A stretch of DNA of 64,000 nucleotides from an uncultured Oligoflexia bacterium (lineage in GTDB: Bacteria > Bdellovibrionota > Bacteriovoracia > Bacteriovoracales > Bacteriovoracaceae): positions 16,049-80,048 of the forward strand of contig CATLVU010000001.1 of NCBI GenBank assembly GCA_950061135.1, given 5' to 3'. Positions within the stretch are counted from its first letter, which is position 1. Every line of letters begins with the position of its first letter. Position numbers and translations under genes: made by a program. Shown one piece after another: positions 38,837 through 51,437 of the stretch. Under the pieces are notes generated by a model, which saw only the letters and a program-made list of their open reading frames with translations, was not told the DNA's origin and did not search any database.

Positions 38837-40723
38837 ATGAATCTTAGAGTTGACTCAAAAGATACCTATGACCAATTTTCAAAAGAGTGCTTATCAAATA
38901 ATTTTGATTTTTGGATGAAAAGGTCTCGTTTATTTAGTTGGTTTAAGGAGCCAGAGACTGTACTTACAGGGGAGTTTTCCAAGGGGAATATTAAGTGGTT
39001 TGAAGATGGACAATTAAATATTACAGTCAATGCACTTGATAGGCATGTTAAAAAGAATCCAGACAAAATTGCTATTCATTGGGAACCTAATGATCCTGCG
39101 GAGCCGATTAAGACTTTTACCTATAAAGAAGTACTAGAAAATGTTTGTAAGTTCGCAAATGTTTTAAAAGATCATGATGTTAAAAAAGGTGATCGAGTTT
39201 GTTTTTATATGTCCATGGTTCCAGAGCTTTTATTTGGTGTTCTTGCATGTGCTCGTATTGGCGCTATTCACTCTGTTGTATTTGGAGGATTTTCTGCAAA
39301 GGCTTTAAGTGAACGCATTAATGATTGTGAAGCATCGGTTGTGGTGACAGTAAATGAAGGTCCTCGAGGAAATAAAACAATACCTCTTGAGGAAATCACC
39401 AAAGAAGCCTTGGAAACTTGTAAGAGTGTGAAACATACATTTGTTCTTAAACGAACAAATAAAAAAAGTTCTTCTGAATTTAAACAATTGAATGGACTTC
39501 TTGATAGTGCAGGGAGTGAATGCGAACCAGAAGTGATGAACGCAGAAGATCCACTTTTCATTTTATATACTTCAGGTTCAACCGGAAAACCAAAAGGACT
39601 TCTACATACAACTGCGGGTTATATGACTTGGGCGGCAGAAACTTATAAAAATGTTTTCCAGGCAAACGATAATGATATTTTTTGGTGTAGCGCTGATATT
39701 GGCTGGATCACAGGACATTCATATATCGCTTATGGGCCCATGCTTAATGGCTCCACCCAAGTTATGTTCGAAGGGATACCTACCTTCCCTGATGCTGGAA
39801 GGTTTTGGCAAGTTATAGATAAATATAAAGTAACTCATTTCTATACAGCACCAACCGCCATAAGAGCGCTTCAGGCTTGTGATGAAAGGTTTGTCGATCA
39901 GGCAGACTTATCTTCACTTAAAGTTTTAGGAACAGTGGGTGAGCCCATTAATGAAGAAGCTTGGCATTGGTATCATACAAAAATTGGAAAAGAGCTTTGT
40001 CCAATTGTGGATACATGGTGGCAAACAGAAACTGGTGGGATCATGATTTCGAGTATGGCAGGGATAACTCCATCAATACCATGCCAAGCAACGACTCCAC
40101 TGCCAGGTATTGTACCTGAACTTGTGGATAATGAAGGGCGAGTCATTGAGGAGCAAGAGGCAGAGGGGAATTTATGTATTTCTATTCCATGGCCTGGTAT
40201 GGCGCGAACAATTTATGGTGATCACGAAAGATACTTACAAACTTATTTTTCAACTTACGAGGGAAAATATTTTACAGGCGATGGGGCGAAGCGAGATTTG
40301 GTTGGGAATTATAGAATAACCGGAAGAGTGGATGATGTAATAAATGTGTCTGGTCATCGAATCGGAACAGCTGAAGTCGAAGATGCTATTAATGAACATG
40401 AACAAATTGTTGAATCAGCTGTGATTGGTTTTGCACATGATATAAAAGGACAGGGATTATTTGCTTTTGTTATTGGAGATGAATCTAAGAGTGATGATGA
40501 TCTTTTATCGTCAGTTAACTTAGAAATTACTAAACAAATAGGGCCCATTGCAAAACTAGATGGGCTAGTTGTCGTGCCGGGATTACCAAAAACTCGATCG
40601 GGTAAGATAATGAGAAGAGTACTTCGTAAAGTTCATGAAGGAAACTTAGATCAACTTGGTGATACATCAACATTACTAAACCCCGAAGTAGTTGAAATTA
40701 TTATTAAGAAAATGAGAAAGTAG
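38837..40723 (+). CDS. acs: Acetyl-CoA synthetase-like acyl-CoA ligase
   Basis: LYTSGSTGKPKGLLHTTAGY, DTWWQTETGG, GRVDDVINVSGHRIGTAEVE, PKTRSGKIMRRVLR. Confidence 0.95.
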   Translation: MNLRVDSKDTYDQFSKECLSNNFDFWMKRSRLFSWFKEPETVLTGEFSKGNIKWFEDGQLNITVNALDRHVKKNPDKIAIHWEPNDPAEPIKTFTYKEVLENVCKFANVLKDHDVKKGDRVCFYMSMVPELLFGVLACARIGAIHSVVFGGFSAKALSERINDCEASVVVTVNEGPRGNKTIPLEEITKEALETCKSVKHTFVLKRTNKKSSSEFKQLNGLLDSAGSECEPEVMNAEDPLFILYTSGSTGKPKGLLHTTAGYMTWAAETYKNVFQANDNDIFWCSADIGWITGHSYIAYGPMLNGSTQVMFEGIPTFPDAGRFWQVIDKYKVTHFYTAPTAIRALQACDERFVDQADLSSLKVLGTVGEPINEEAWHWYHTKIGKELCPIVDTWWQTETGGIMISSMAGITPSIPCQATTPLPGIVPELVDNEGRVIEEQEAEGNLCISIPWPGMARTIYGDHERYLQTYFSTYEGKYFTGDGAKRDLVGNYRITGRVDDVINVSGHRIGTAEVEDAINEHEQIVESAVIGFAHDIKGQGLFAFVIGDESKSDDDLLSSVNLEITKQIGPIAKLDGLVVVPGLPKTRSGKIMRRVLRKVHEGNLDQLGDTSTLLNPEVVEIIIKKMRK

Positions 40724-40802
40724 TAGTTTTTACACGTTGCATTGCGCAGTACTACCACTCCAGTGTACTTTACCACCAATAATTTTTTTATTGGAGTAAG
40801 AA

Positions 40803-41201
40803 ATGAAAAAACTACTAATCGTCTTATTCATGACAAGTTTTATGTCTATAAGTGCTAATGCTTTTGATACTTGTACAATGCTACTTGTTGATGGAACAGG
40901 GTATATCCACGGTAATTATAGAGTTCAAGGTCTTAATAGAGTCGATGCTTGTGTGACCGCAAGATATCGTTGTGATTCGTTAATTCTTTCAGGCGCTCTT
41001 AGATCTTTTTATGGCCTTGCTTGTGTTGAAGTGGGATTGAATGTTTTTAATAATTATCGAATAGGTGCTCGTTATAGAGGATACATACCTCGAAGATATA
41101 CACCAATCAGAAGACATGTAAGGCCGGTTCCACCACGTTATGGACATCCAGTTCCTAGATGTAATCCAAGAAACCGTTTATGTAATGGTGGTCGATGGTA
41201 A
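40803..41201 (+). CDS. Secreted Arg/Pro-rich C-terminus hypothetical protein
   Basis: Signal peptide MKKLLIVLFMTSFMSISANA, GGAG RBS. Confidence 0.6.
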   Translation: MKKLLIVLFMTSFMSISANAFDTCTMLLVDGTGYIHGNYRVQGLNRVDACVTARYRCDSLILSGALRSFYGLACVEVGLNVFNNYRIGARYRGYIPRRYTPIRRHVRPVPPRYGHPVPRCNPRNRLCNGGRW

Positions 41202-41223
41202 CTAAATAGTTTTGAAACATTAC

Positions 41224-41251
41224 AAAAAGGGAAGCGTTCGGCTTCCCTTTT

Positions 41252-41252
<1 letters not shown>
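41224..41252. terminator. Bidirectional terminator between convergent genes
   Basis: AAAAAGGGAAGC-GTTCG-GCTTCCCTTTTT, 12-bp perfect stem with A/T flanks. Confidence 0.9.
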
Positions 41253-43651
<2,399 letters not shown>

Positions 43652-43717
43652 TTTGCTGCTTCCTTAATTTGATTTGTTGAATTTAAAGAAAATAGCAGAT
43701 GTTGTGGAAAAATAAAA

Positions 43718-43744
43718 GAGACCGGTTGGGGAAATACCGGTCTC
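43718..43744 (-). terminator. Terminator for the upstream minus-strand gene
   Basis: GAGACCGGT-N9-ACCGGTCTC stem with T-run on minus strand (TCTCTTTTATTTTT). Confidence 0.75.
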
Positions 43745-43753
43745 GTTTTTAAC

Positions 43754-44140
43754 TTACTGAGCAATATTACAATTGATCGGGTAAGTCATTTTATGGCCTT
43801 TGGGGGAGGTTATGGCCAAAAAATCATTATTACTGCTTAGTTTTTCAAGATTGTGGATGTAAATATAATGTTTGTTACCATTCAGATACATCGTCTTTTT
43901 AAAACCTGTGTGCGTTTTTTGCGATTTTGCTTCTCCTATCGAAGAAATACTTCTTCCATCAATATTATCTTGATGAAAAGCCACAGAGTTATCTTCAATG
44001 GTAAAAGACTTTTCTCCAAAATTGGTCTCGCAAGTAATATTTGTTGATGCGTAGGCCATGTTTCCTTTAAAAACTAGAAACAATAATACGATCACAGATC
44101 CTATTGCTAATTGTAAATTTTCCCTTTCTAATACTCTCAT
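43754..44140 (-). CDS. Hypothetical membrane-anchored/secreted protein
   Basis: Hydrophobic N-terminal segment, own terminator downstream. Confidence 0.5.
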   Translation of the reverse strand: MRVLERENLQLAIGSVIVLLFLVFKGNMAYASTNITCETNFGEKSFTIEDNSVAFHQDNIDGRSISSIGEAKSQKTHTGFKKTMYLNGNKHYIYIHNLEKLSSNNDFLAITSPKGHKMTYPINCNIAQ

Positions 44141-44273
44141 TTTGTACTCCCTTTCTGGGAATTATAGTTACAAGTAGCATGCCAGTTTTTTGTATGTGAA
44201 TTCGGTGATTTGTAGAGTGGTAAAGTGTTTAAAGTTTAAACATAGATGAAAAAATGAATATAATTTTTACAAA

Positions 44274-44861
44274 TTATTTAACAGGCGCAAACTTTATTGC
44301 ATCTTCAGGCCAGTCTTCATAGGTTCTTAGCACTTCATCCATTTGTTCTAGAGTTTCGCAAAAATGGTACATTTGTGCATGCTTTTGAGAATGAAATTTT
44401 TCCTTCACCATATTGTCTAGTAATTTTACTAGTGGGTCATAATAATCATCTATATTAAATAAAATAAGTGGGCCTGTGTATTGACCTAGTCTTTTACAAA
44501 CCAGCCATTGAAAAAACTCTTCCATAGTACCACTTCCCCCTGGAAGAAAAATAGTAGCATCTGATTTTGTCATCATTAGAGTTTTTCGCTCATCCATATC
44601 TTTTGTTTTAATAAGTTGAGTTAAGCCTTTGTGTTGCCATTCTACCTGAGTCATAAACTCTGGTATGTAACCATAAACTTCCCCATTTTTTGAAAGAGCA
44701 CCGTTGGCAGCTTGATTCATAAGGCCTTTAGCACCACCACCATAGATCATACGAATTTTATTATTAGCTAAATGCTCCCCTAAGGTAAAAGCAAAGTGTT
44801 TTAGTTTGTCTGAGCATGCTTCTGAAGAACCGCACATTATCCCTATACTTTTAAAGCGCAT
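44274..44861 (-). CDS. LOG-family nucleotide 5'-monophosphate phosphoribohydrolase
   Basis: GIMCGSSEA, YGGGAKGLMNQAANGA, LPGGSGTMEEFFQ. Confidence 0.9.
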   Translation of the reverse strand: MRFKSIGIMCGSSEACSDKLKHFAFTLGEHLANNKIRMIYGGGAKGLMNQAANGALSKNGEVYGYIPEFMTQVEWQHKGLTQLIKTKDMDERKTLMMTKSDATIFLPGGSGTMEEFFQWLVCKRLGQYTGPLILFNIDDYYDPLVKLLDNMVKEKFHSQKHAQMYHFCETLEQMDEVLRTYEDWPEDAIKFAPVK

Positions 44862-44926
44862 TTTTTTATCCTAGTATGAATTATTTTGTATCAGTTGATA
44901 TACATTAATATTTATTAGGAGTGAAG

Positions 44927-46306
44927 ATGCTAGATCAAAAAATAGCTCAAGATGTAATATTTCAAGGGTTAAGCTTAGGTGCGGATTTTTGTGATATTTT
45001 TATAGAAAAAAACTTTGTCGATTCGATTGCTATAAACTCTTCAAAAGTTAAAGATATAAAATCAGGTGTTGATTTTGGAATTGGTATCCGTTTAATATTC
45101 GGAACTCAATCTTTATATGGATATACTAATTCTGCTAGAAAAGAAGATTTATTGGAGTTAACCAAAACACTTGGAGCACAATATAATAAAAAAATAGATA
45201 ATATTCCGTCGTTAAGTTTTAAAACTTTTAATCCTACTTTAATAAATGCAGTCTCTAATTTAGAAAAACCAACAGAATACAAAGTTTCCAAACTTTTGGA
45301 GTTAAACGATCTTACGAGAAAACAATCAAATTTAATTGAGCAGGTGAATATTAATCTTTTACAACGAAGGCAAGAAGTTGAAGTTTTTGACAGTGAAGGT
45401 CTTCATATGAATGATATCAGGCCTTATTGTCGTATTAGTTCTAGTGCGATCGCCAAAGATGGTACTGAACAAGCAAGTGGTTCTTGGAATCCTGGTGTCC
45501 GCGGTGGATATCAATTTGTTGAAGATTTAGACTTTAATTGGATTGCTGATTATACTGCAAAAAAAGCAGTAACTGTACTTAAGGCCAAACCATGTCCAGC
45601 AGGAAAAATGCCAGTAGTTATTGATAATGGTTTTGGAGGAGTTATTTTTCATGAAGCTTGTGGACACTCTTTAGAGACTACCGCTGTCGAGAAAAAAGCC
45701 TCTGTGTTTTGGGATAAAAAAGGTGAGATGATTGCTCATGAAGCCTTAAGTGCCGTCGATGATGGAACGATCGATAATTTATGGGGAAGTTTAAGTTGTG
45801 ATGACGAGGGGATGCAAACTCAAAAAACTCAATTGATAAAGAATGGGAAATTAGAGAACTTTTTATGTGATAGATTAGGGCATATTAAAACAGGTCATCC
45901 AAGAACAGGATCAGCAAGAAGAGAATCATATAAATATGCACCCGCCTCCAGAATGCGAAATACGTTCATTGAAGCAGGGCCGCACTCTTTAGAAGAACTA
46001 TTAAGTTCTATGGGAGATGGACTTTATGCCAAGTCAATGGGGGGAGGTTCAGTCAACCCAGGAACAGGAGAGTTTAACTTCTCTGTAGAAGAAGGCTATA
46101 TGGTGAAAAATGGAAAAATTCAAGAGGCCGTTAAGGGAGCAACTTTGATTGGTCGCGGGGAAGAGATAATGAAAGATATCAGTATGGTTGGGAACAATCT
46201 AGACTTTGCTGCTGGTATCTGTGGCTCTGTCAGTGGTGGTGTTCCAGTTACAGTTGGACAACCAGCGGTGAAGGTTGATCAAATTTTGGTTGGAGGAAAT
46301 GCGTAA
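44927..46306 (+). CDS. tldD: TldD-family metalloprotease
   Basis: FHEACGHSLE zinc motif; GGGSVNPGTGEFNFSVEEGYMVKNGKI. Confidence 0.93.
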   Translation: MLDQKIAQDVIFQGLSLGADFCDIFIEKNFVDSIAINSSKVKDIKSGVDFGIGIRLIFGTQSLYGYTNSARKEDLLELTKTLGAQYNKKIDNIPSLSFKTFNPTLINAVSNLEKPTEYKVSKLLELNDLTRKQSNLIEQVNINLLQRRQEVEVFDSEGLHMNDIRPYCRISSSAIAKDGTEQASGSWNPGVRGGYQFVEDLDFNWIADYTAKKAVTVLKAKPCPAGKMPVVIDNGFGGVIFHEACGHSLETTAVEKKASVFWDKKGEMIAHEALSAVDDGTIDNLWGSLSCDDEGMQTQKTQLIKNGKLENFLCDRLGHIKTGHPRTGSARRESYKYAPASRMRNTFIEAGPHSLEELLSSMGDGLYAKSMGGGSVNPGTGEFNFSVEEGYMVKNGKIQEAVKGATLIGRGEEIMKDISMVGNNLDFAAGICGSVSGGVPVTVGQPAVKVDQILVGGNA

Positions 46307-47637
46307 TGAGACAAGAAGTTTTAGATAAAATGAATGATTTAATTTCTTACGCTAAGGATGCTGGTGCCGATGAATGTGATGTTATCTCTTCAAAAGGTGA
46401 GAGCTTATCTTTAAGTGCACAGAACGGAGCAATTGATAAGTTCAATGTCGCGGGAAGTTCATCGATTGGAATTCGAGTGATAAAAGATAATAAAGTTGGT
46501 CTTTCGTATACGGAGTCAATGGACGTTGATGCATTAAAGTTTGCGGCCAAAAAAGCGGTAGAAAATAGTGTTTGTGTTGGAGAGTCACCGTTTGAATCAA
46601 TCAAGCTAGAAAATAAGCAAAACCTTAAAGAAAAAAAAATTAATAATCCAACTTCACTTGAGGAGAAAAAAGAATTTACACTGGCATTGGAAGCAGACGT
46701 AAAAAAACGAGACTCAAGGATTCAAACAGTTCCATATAATGGACTAAGTGAGCGTACGGTAGAGAAGTATTATTTAAATTCAAAGAACACTCATACGTTT
46801 CAAAATGACCATTATTATTCATGTTATACATCGGCACTGATAAATGATGGAAAAAAATCGAGTATGAATTATCACTCAAGCATAGCAAAAACATTTAATG
46901 ACTTAGATAAAAATAATTGCGTTGATCAAAGTTATCAACACGCACTCAACTGGCTTGATGCTACTTCAGTAGAAACAGGGAGATATAATGTAATCTTTAC
47001 TCCTGATAGCTTTGAGGAATTATTTGGATGTTTTGGGGGAGTCTTTTCAGGTAAGGCAGCGATGGAGAAAAATAATCCTTTTGAAGAAAAGGTTGGAAAA
47101 ATTGTAGGACATAAAGAATTAATAATAACTGATTCCCCTCGATTTAAAGAGGCCTTTTCTGAATATTATTTTGATGACGAAGGCTTTGACCAAGAAGACC
47201 TTTGCTTACTTGATAAAGGTGAGTTGAAAACATTTTATCATAATACAAAAACTGCTAGTTTTTTTAATTTGAATACTACTGCAAGAGCAGCAAGAGGTTC
47301 AAAAAGTGCATTAGGTGTTAGTGGAACGAATATTGTTATTCACTCTGGGAGTACTGAGGAATCAAATTTATTAAAAGATAAGTATATAGAAATACATTCA
47401 ATGCAAGGCTTGCATTCTGGTGCAAAATTTATGTCAGGTGATTTCTCTTTTGCTGCCTCGGGTTATTTGAAGGAAAACGGACAAGTTTTGCGGCCAATTA
47501 AGGGAATTACGGTTGCCGGAAATTTCTATAATATGCTAAAGAACATAGCTCAAATAGGTAATATTCAACATGGTTCTACTCATAGAAGCTTTTTTACTCC
47601 GTTAATAAAGTTCTCAGATATGAGTGTTGCCGGTTAA
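46306..47637 (+). CDS. pmbA: TldE/PmbA-family protein
   Basis: Follows tldD with 1 bp overlap; SGDFSFAASGYLKENGQVLRPIKGITVAGNFYNMLKNI. Confidence 0.92.
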   Translation: MRQEVLDKMNDLISYAKDAGADECDVISSKGESLSLSAQNGAIDKFNVAGSSSIGIRVIKDNKVGLSYTESMDVDALKFAAKKAVENSVCVGESPFESIKLENKQNLKEKKINNPTSLEEKKEFTLALEADVKKRDSRIQTVPYNGLSERTVEKYYLNSKNTHTFQNDHYYSCYTSALINDGKKSSMNYHSSIAKTFNDLDKNNCVDQSYQHALNWLDATSVETGRYNVIFTPDSFEELFGCFGGVFSGKAAMEKNNPFEEKVGKIVGHKELIITDSPRFKEAFSEYYFDDEGFDQEDLCLLDKGELKTFYHNTKTASFFNLNTTARAARGSKSALGVSGTNIVIHSGSTEESNLLKDKYIEIHSMQGLHSGAKFMSGDFSFAASGYLKENGQVLRPIKGITVAGNFYNMLKNIAQIGNIQHGSTHRSFFTPLIKFSDMSVAG

Positions 47638-47645
47638 GGAGTAGT

Positions 47646-48182
47646 ATGAAGTCTTGGAAGTGGAGAATATTGTTTCCTTTTATTTTGGTGGGGCTTTTAG
47701 TGCTGGCAAAATATATTTTATGGAATTTTCCAGTTTCGAACGGAAAACGAGTTGGAAACTTAACTAAAATTTCTAAGAAAGGTAAATTTTGGTTTACGAA
47801 AACTTGGGAAGGTACGATCGATGAAGGAAGTGGTGATCAGCTGACTTCGCAATTTTCAGTAAAAGATGAGGGACTTGCAGAGGAACTTTATAAATACGAA
47901 GGCAAAGAAGTTGTAATCTATTATGAACAACATTTTTTAGGATGGCCCCGTGAAACTAATTATGTAGTCACTTCTTGGAAACCTAAAAACTCAATGAACT
48001 TCTCTTCGCCAACTGTAAATATGTCAAATAATGAAACGGTTGCTGGAGAATTATCTAAGACATTATTTTGTTCATTATTAGGTTCGCTGTATAAAAATGA
48101 AAAGCTTTATCAAGAAGTAAAAGAATTTATAAAAAACGATAATTTATACTTATATAAAAAATATTCAGATTGTAATAATTAG
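47646..48182 (+). CDS. Hypothetical membrane-anchored protein
   Basis: N-terminal TM; 6 bp after pmbA stop region. Confidence 0.6.
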   Translation: MKSWKWRILFPFILVGLLVLAKYILWNFPVSNGKRVGNLTKISKKGKFWFTKTWEGTIDEGSGDQLTSQFSVKDEGLAEELYKYEGKEVVIYYEQHFLGWPRETNYVVTSWKPKNSMNFSSPTVNMSNNETVAGELSKTLFCSLLGSLYKNEKLYQEVKEFIKNDNLYLYKKYSDCNN

Positions 48183-48196
48183 TAGAGGGGAAGCAA

Positions 48197-49252
48197 TTGG
48201 AAACCACTGAGACTCAGACCGAAAAAAAAGAATTAATTTCATTTGCAGATTATAGAAAAGAATTAGCAAATCATTTACCAAAAGATATTTTAAAAAGAGA
48301 TCCATGGAGACTTAAGTGGGCCATCTTTTTTTACGGTGTGATAGGGAGTTGTATTTATTTAGTAATGAGTGCCGAGTTACCTATTGTTGTTAAAGTCATT
48401 TTAGGACTTATTATGGGGATTTGCTCTGGTGGAGCTACTTTCTTGGCCCATGAAATCTTGCATGGTTCAGTTGTGAAAAGTAAAAAGCTTCAAAGCTTTT
48501 TTGGTTTCTTTGGTTTTGCACCATTTTTAATTAGTCCTACTTATTGGAGATTTTGGCATAATTATCTTCACCATGGAAACACTCAACTTCTTTATAAAGA
48601 CCCGGATGCTTTTCCAACAAAAATGGTGTGGAAAAAGAGTAAATTTATGCAAAGAGTTTTTAAATTAGCTCCTGGTTCAGGTTATCTTAGAAGTTATTTT
48701 TATTTTTTCTATTGGTTTTCACTTCAAGCATTTTTAAATCAAGTTTATATGAGATTTGGAAATAAAATGTGGGCAAAAATGAATCATAAAGCTGTAACTG
48801 TAGAATTTATTCTCCAATGCCTAATGATGGGGGCTTATTGTTATTTTGTTGGAGCTTCGAATCTTATTTATTTAGTATTGATTCCTTTTTTAATCCAGAA
48901 CTATACTGTGATGAGTTATATTTCTACTAATCATAATATAAGTCCTTATACTAAAGTTAATGATCCTTTAGTTAATTCACTTACTGTTACCAATAACCCT
49001 ATTTTAGAAAAAGTTCATATGAACTTTGGATACCATACAGAGCACCACTTATTTCCAAATGCGCCTATGACAAAGGCTAAGCTGATAAGTAATAAACTCA
49101 AAGAACTTTATCCTGACCGCTATATGATTATGCCTAAAGGGGAGGCGATGAAAAAACTATATTCGACGCCACGAATTTACAAAAATCGAGAAACACTTAT
49201 TAACCCAGAAACTGAGAAAGAATTTGGGACTCTAGGACACGGATTAAGTTAA
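48197..49252 (+). CDS. Fatty acid desaturase
   Basis: His boxes HEILHG, HNYLHHG, HTEHHLF with TM segments. Confidence 0.88.
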   Translation: METTETQTEKKELISFADYRKELANHLPKDILKRDPWRLKWAIFFYGVIGSCIYLVMSAELPIVVKVILGLIMGICSGGATFLAHEILHGSVVKSKKLQSFFGFFGFAPFLISPTYWRFWHNYLHHGNTQLLYKDPDAFPTKMVWKKSKFMQRVFKLAPGSGYLRSYFYFFYWFSLQAFLNQVYMRFGNKMWAKMNHKAVTVEFILQCLMMGAYCYFVGASNLIYLVLIPFLIQNYTVMSYISTNHNISPYTKVNDPLVNSLTVTNNPILEKVHMNFGYHTEHHLFPNAPMTKAKLISNKLKELYPDRYMIMPKGEAMKKLYSTPRIYKNRETLINPETEKEFGTLGHGLS

Positions 49253-49339
49253 GAATTTATTAAGTTGTAATTAAGTAATTGCGAAATCAAAATTTTCCTG
49301 TTTTCATTAAGTATAGTCTTAATTTTTCAGGGATAGAAA

Positions 49340-50227
49340 ATGCGATTACTTTTAGGGATGATGTTAGTTTGTACTCAGCTAGCTTACGCAAAAATGAGTG
49401 TCTCAACTTATAATATAAGAAACTTTGGTAAGAGTAATAACTCTACGAACCTATACCAACTAGAAAAAATTATAGAAAACTTAAATTCCGAGATAATTGG
49501 TGTTCAAGAAATTACAGACCCTGCTAAGTTTGCAAAGTTCATTGCAAAGAATTTTAATCAATACTCACTTGTTTTTTCAAAATGTGGTGGCGGTGGTGGC
49601 CAAAAGCTGGGAATTCTCTATGACAGAACGAAATGGTCATTAAGTGAATTAATTGAAGATGATCGTGTTGCTCAACATTTGGCATTTTCTCCTGATAAAA
49701 AATGTGGAAGCCTTAGACCTGCATTAATCGCCTATCTAAAAAATAAAAAAACTTCTGAAACATTAGTCTTTATTAATAATCATTTGAAAGCTGGTTCAGG
49801 TCCACGCAATTACTCAAGACGAAATGCCCAATATAAAATGATCGCACAAATAGCCGGTGAACTTAAGCAAAAAGGTTATGAGAATATTGTTATTGTTGGA
49901 GATTTAAATACAACGGGCTATCAAGACCGAACTCAAGATTACCAAAATTTTCAGGGCCTACTTTATCGTACCGACCTAAATACTACGGCAACAAAAACTT
50001 CTTGCACTTCATATTGGAGTGGAGAGGATCGCGGGGATAATATTGAAGAAGCTTCAACCTTAGATCATATTTTATATTCAGATAGATTCATGACTTATAA
50101 TTCAATTAGTGTTAAACTTGGTGCACACTGTGAACGTGTAAAGTGCCAAGATACAAGCTCATACAACCTTGGAGTTTCATATCAAGAGGTTTCTGATCAC
50201 TGTCCTGTGACTTTAACTTTTAAGTAA
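49340..50227 (+). CDS. Secreted endonuclease/exonuclease/phosphatase-family protein
   Basis: Signal peptide; STYNIRNFG, GVQEIT, NHLKAG, VGDLNT, LDHILYSD, SDHCPV. Confidence 0.9.
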   Translation: MRLLLGMMLVCTQLAYAKMSVSTYNIRNFGKSNNSTNLYQLEKIIENLNSEIIGVQEITDPAKFAKFIAKNFNQYSLVFSKCGGGGGQKLGILYDRTKWSLSELIEDDRVAQHLAFSPDKKCGSLRPALIAYLKNKKTSETLVFINNHLKAGSGPRNYSRRNAQYKMIAQIAGELKQKGYENIVIVGDLNTTGYQDRTQDYQNFQGLLYRTDLNTTATKTSCTSYWSGEDRGDNIEEASTLDHILYSDRFMTYNSISVKLGAHCERVKCQDTSSYNLGVSYQEVSDHCPVTLTFK

Positions 50228-50240
50228 GGGGTTTTTTTCC

Positions 50241-51437
50241 GTGATAGCAAATAGAATCAAAAATATGCAGGAGTCTGCTACAATTAAAATGGCCAAGCTT
50301 GCTTGGGATCTCCAAGATGAAGGTAAAGATATTATTAGTTTAAGTTTAGGCGAGCCTGACTTTGATACACCATCATATATAAAATCAGCGGCGATAAATG
50401 CTATTGAGAATAATTTTTCTCATTATCCACCTGTTCCAGGCTTTAAGGATCTTAAACAGGCCATCTCTGATAAATTTAAGAATGAAAATGGTCTAGATTA
50501 TTCGCCAGAGCAAATTGTAGTTTCAACTGGTGCGAAACATTCTTTGATGAATGTTGTTCTATGTTTAGTAAACCCTGGCGATGAAGTTATCTTACCTGCT
50601 CCTTATTGGGTAAGTTACGAAGCAATGGCGCTATTTGCTGAGGGAAAAGTGGTTTCAATTGAATCTTCTGTAGATACAGATTTTAAAATTACACCAGAGC
50701 AATTAGAGAACGCAATAACAGATAAAACAAAATTATTCATTTTTAGTAATCCTTGTAATCCTTCAGGAACAGTTTATTCAAAAGAAGAGTTACAAGCTCT
50801 CTCGGATGTTTTTGCAAAGAATCCACACGTATATATAATTTCAGATGAGATTTATGAGTTGATCAATTTTCAAGGTAAGAATATTAGTCTTGGTGCTTTT
50901 GAATCTATTAAAAATCAAGTCATAACTGTAAATGGTCTATCAAAAGGCTTTGCAATGACAGGATGGAGACTAGGTTATATTGGTGCTCCTTTGGAAATTG
51001 CAAAGGCTTGCTCTAAAGTTCAAGGACAGTTTACCTCTGGTGCAAATGCGATTGCTCAAAAAGCTGCAGTGACAGCTTTGAACGAAAAATCAGATGAAGT
51101 GACATCTATGACATCGGTTTTTAAGCAAAGAAGAGATCTTCTTATTAAGGAAATTAGTAAAATTGATCATCTCAAAGTGAATAAACCTGAAGGTGCATTC
51201 TATCTTTTTCCAGACATGTCTGCGTATCTTGGAAAGTCCGTAGGTAAGTATAAAATAGATAATGTGAATGACTTTTGTATGTATCTTTTAGAGGATGCTT
51301 TAGTTGCGACAACTCCAGGTGATGCATTTGGATGTCCTCATAATTTTAGAATTTCTTATGCTACTAATGATGAGCAATTAATAGAGGCGGTATCAAGAAT
51401 AAAAAAATCTCTTGATAAGCTTTATGCAGGATCTTAG
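50241..51437 (+). CDS. Class I/II PLP-dependent aminotransferase (aspartate aminotransferase-like)
   Basis: SLSLGEPDFDTP, SNPCNPSGTVY, NGLSKGFAMTGWRLGYIGAP. Confidence 0.95.
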   Translation: MIANRIKNMQESATIKMAKLAWDLQDEGKDIISLSLGEPDFDTPSYIKSAAINAIENNFSHYPPVPGFKDLKQAISDKFKNENGLDYSPEQIVVSTGAKHSLMNVVLCLVNPGDEVILPAPYWVSYEAMALFAEGKVVSIESSVDTDFKITPEQLENAITDKTKLFIFSNPCNPSGTVYSKEELQALSDVFAKNPHVYIISDEIYELINFQGKNISLGAFESIKNQVITVNGLSKGFAMTGWRLGYIGAPLEIAKACSKVQGQFTSGANAIAQKAAVTALNEKSDEVTSMTSVFKQRRDLLIKEISKIDHLKVNKPEGAFYLFPDMSAYLGKSVGKYKIDNVNDFCMYLLEDALVATTPGDAFGCPHNFRISYATNDEQLIEAVSRIKKSLDKLYAGS

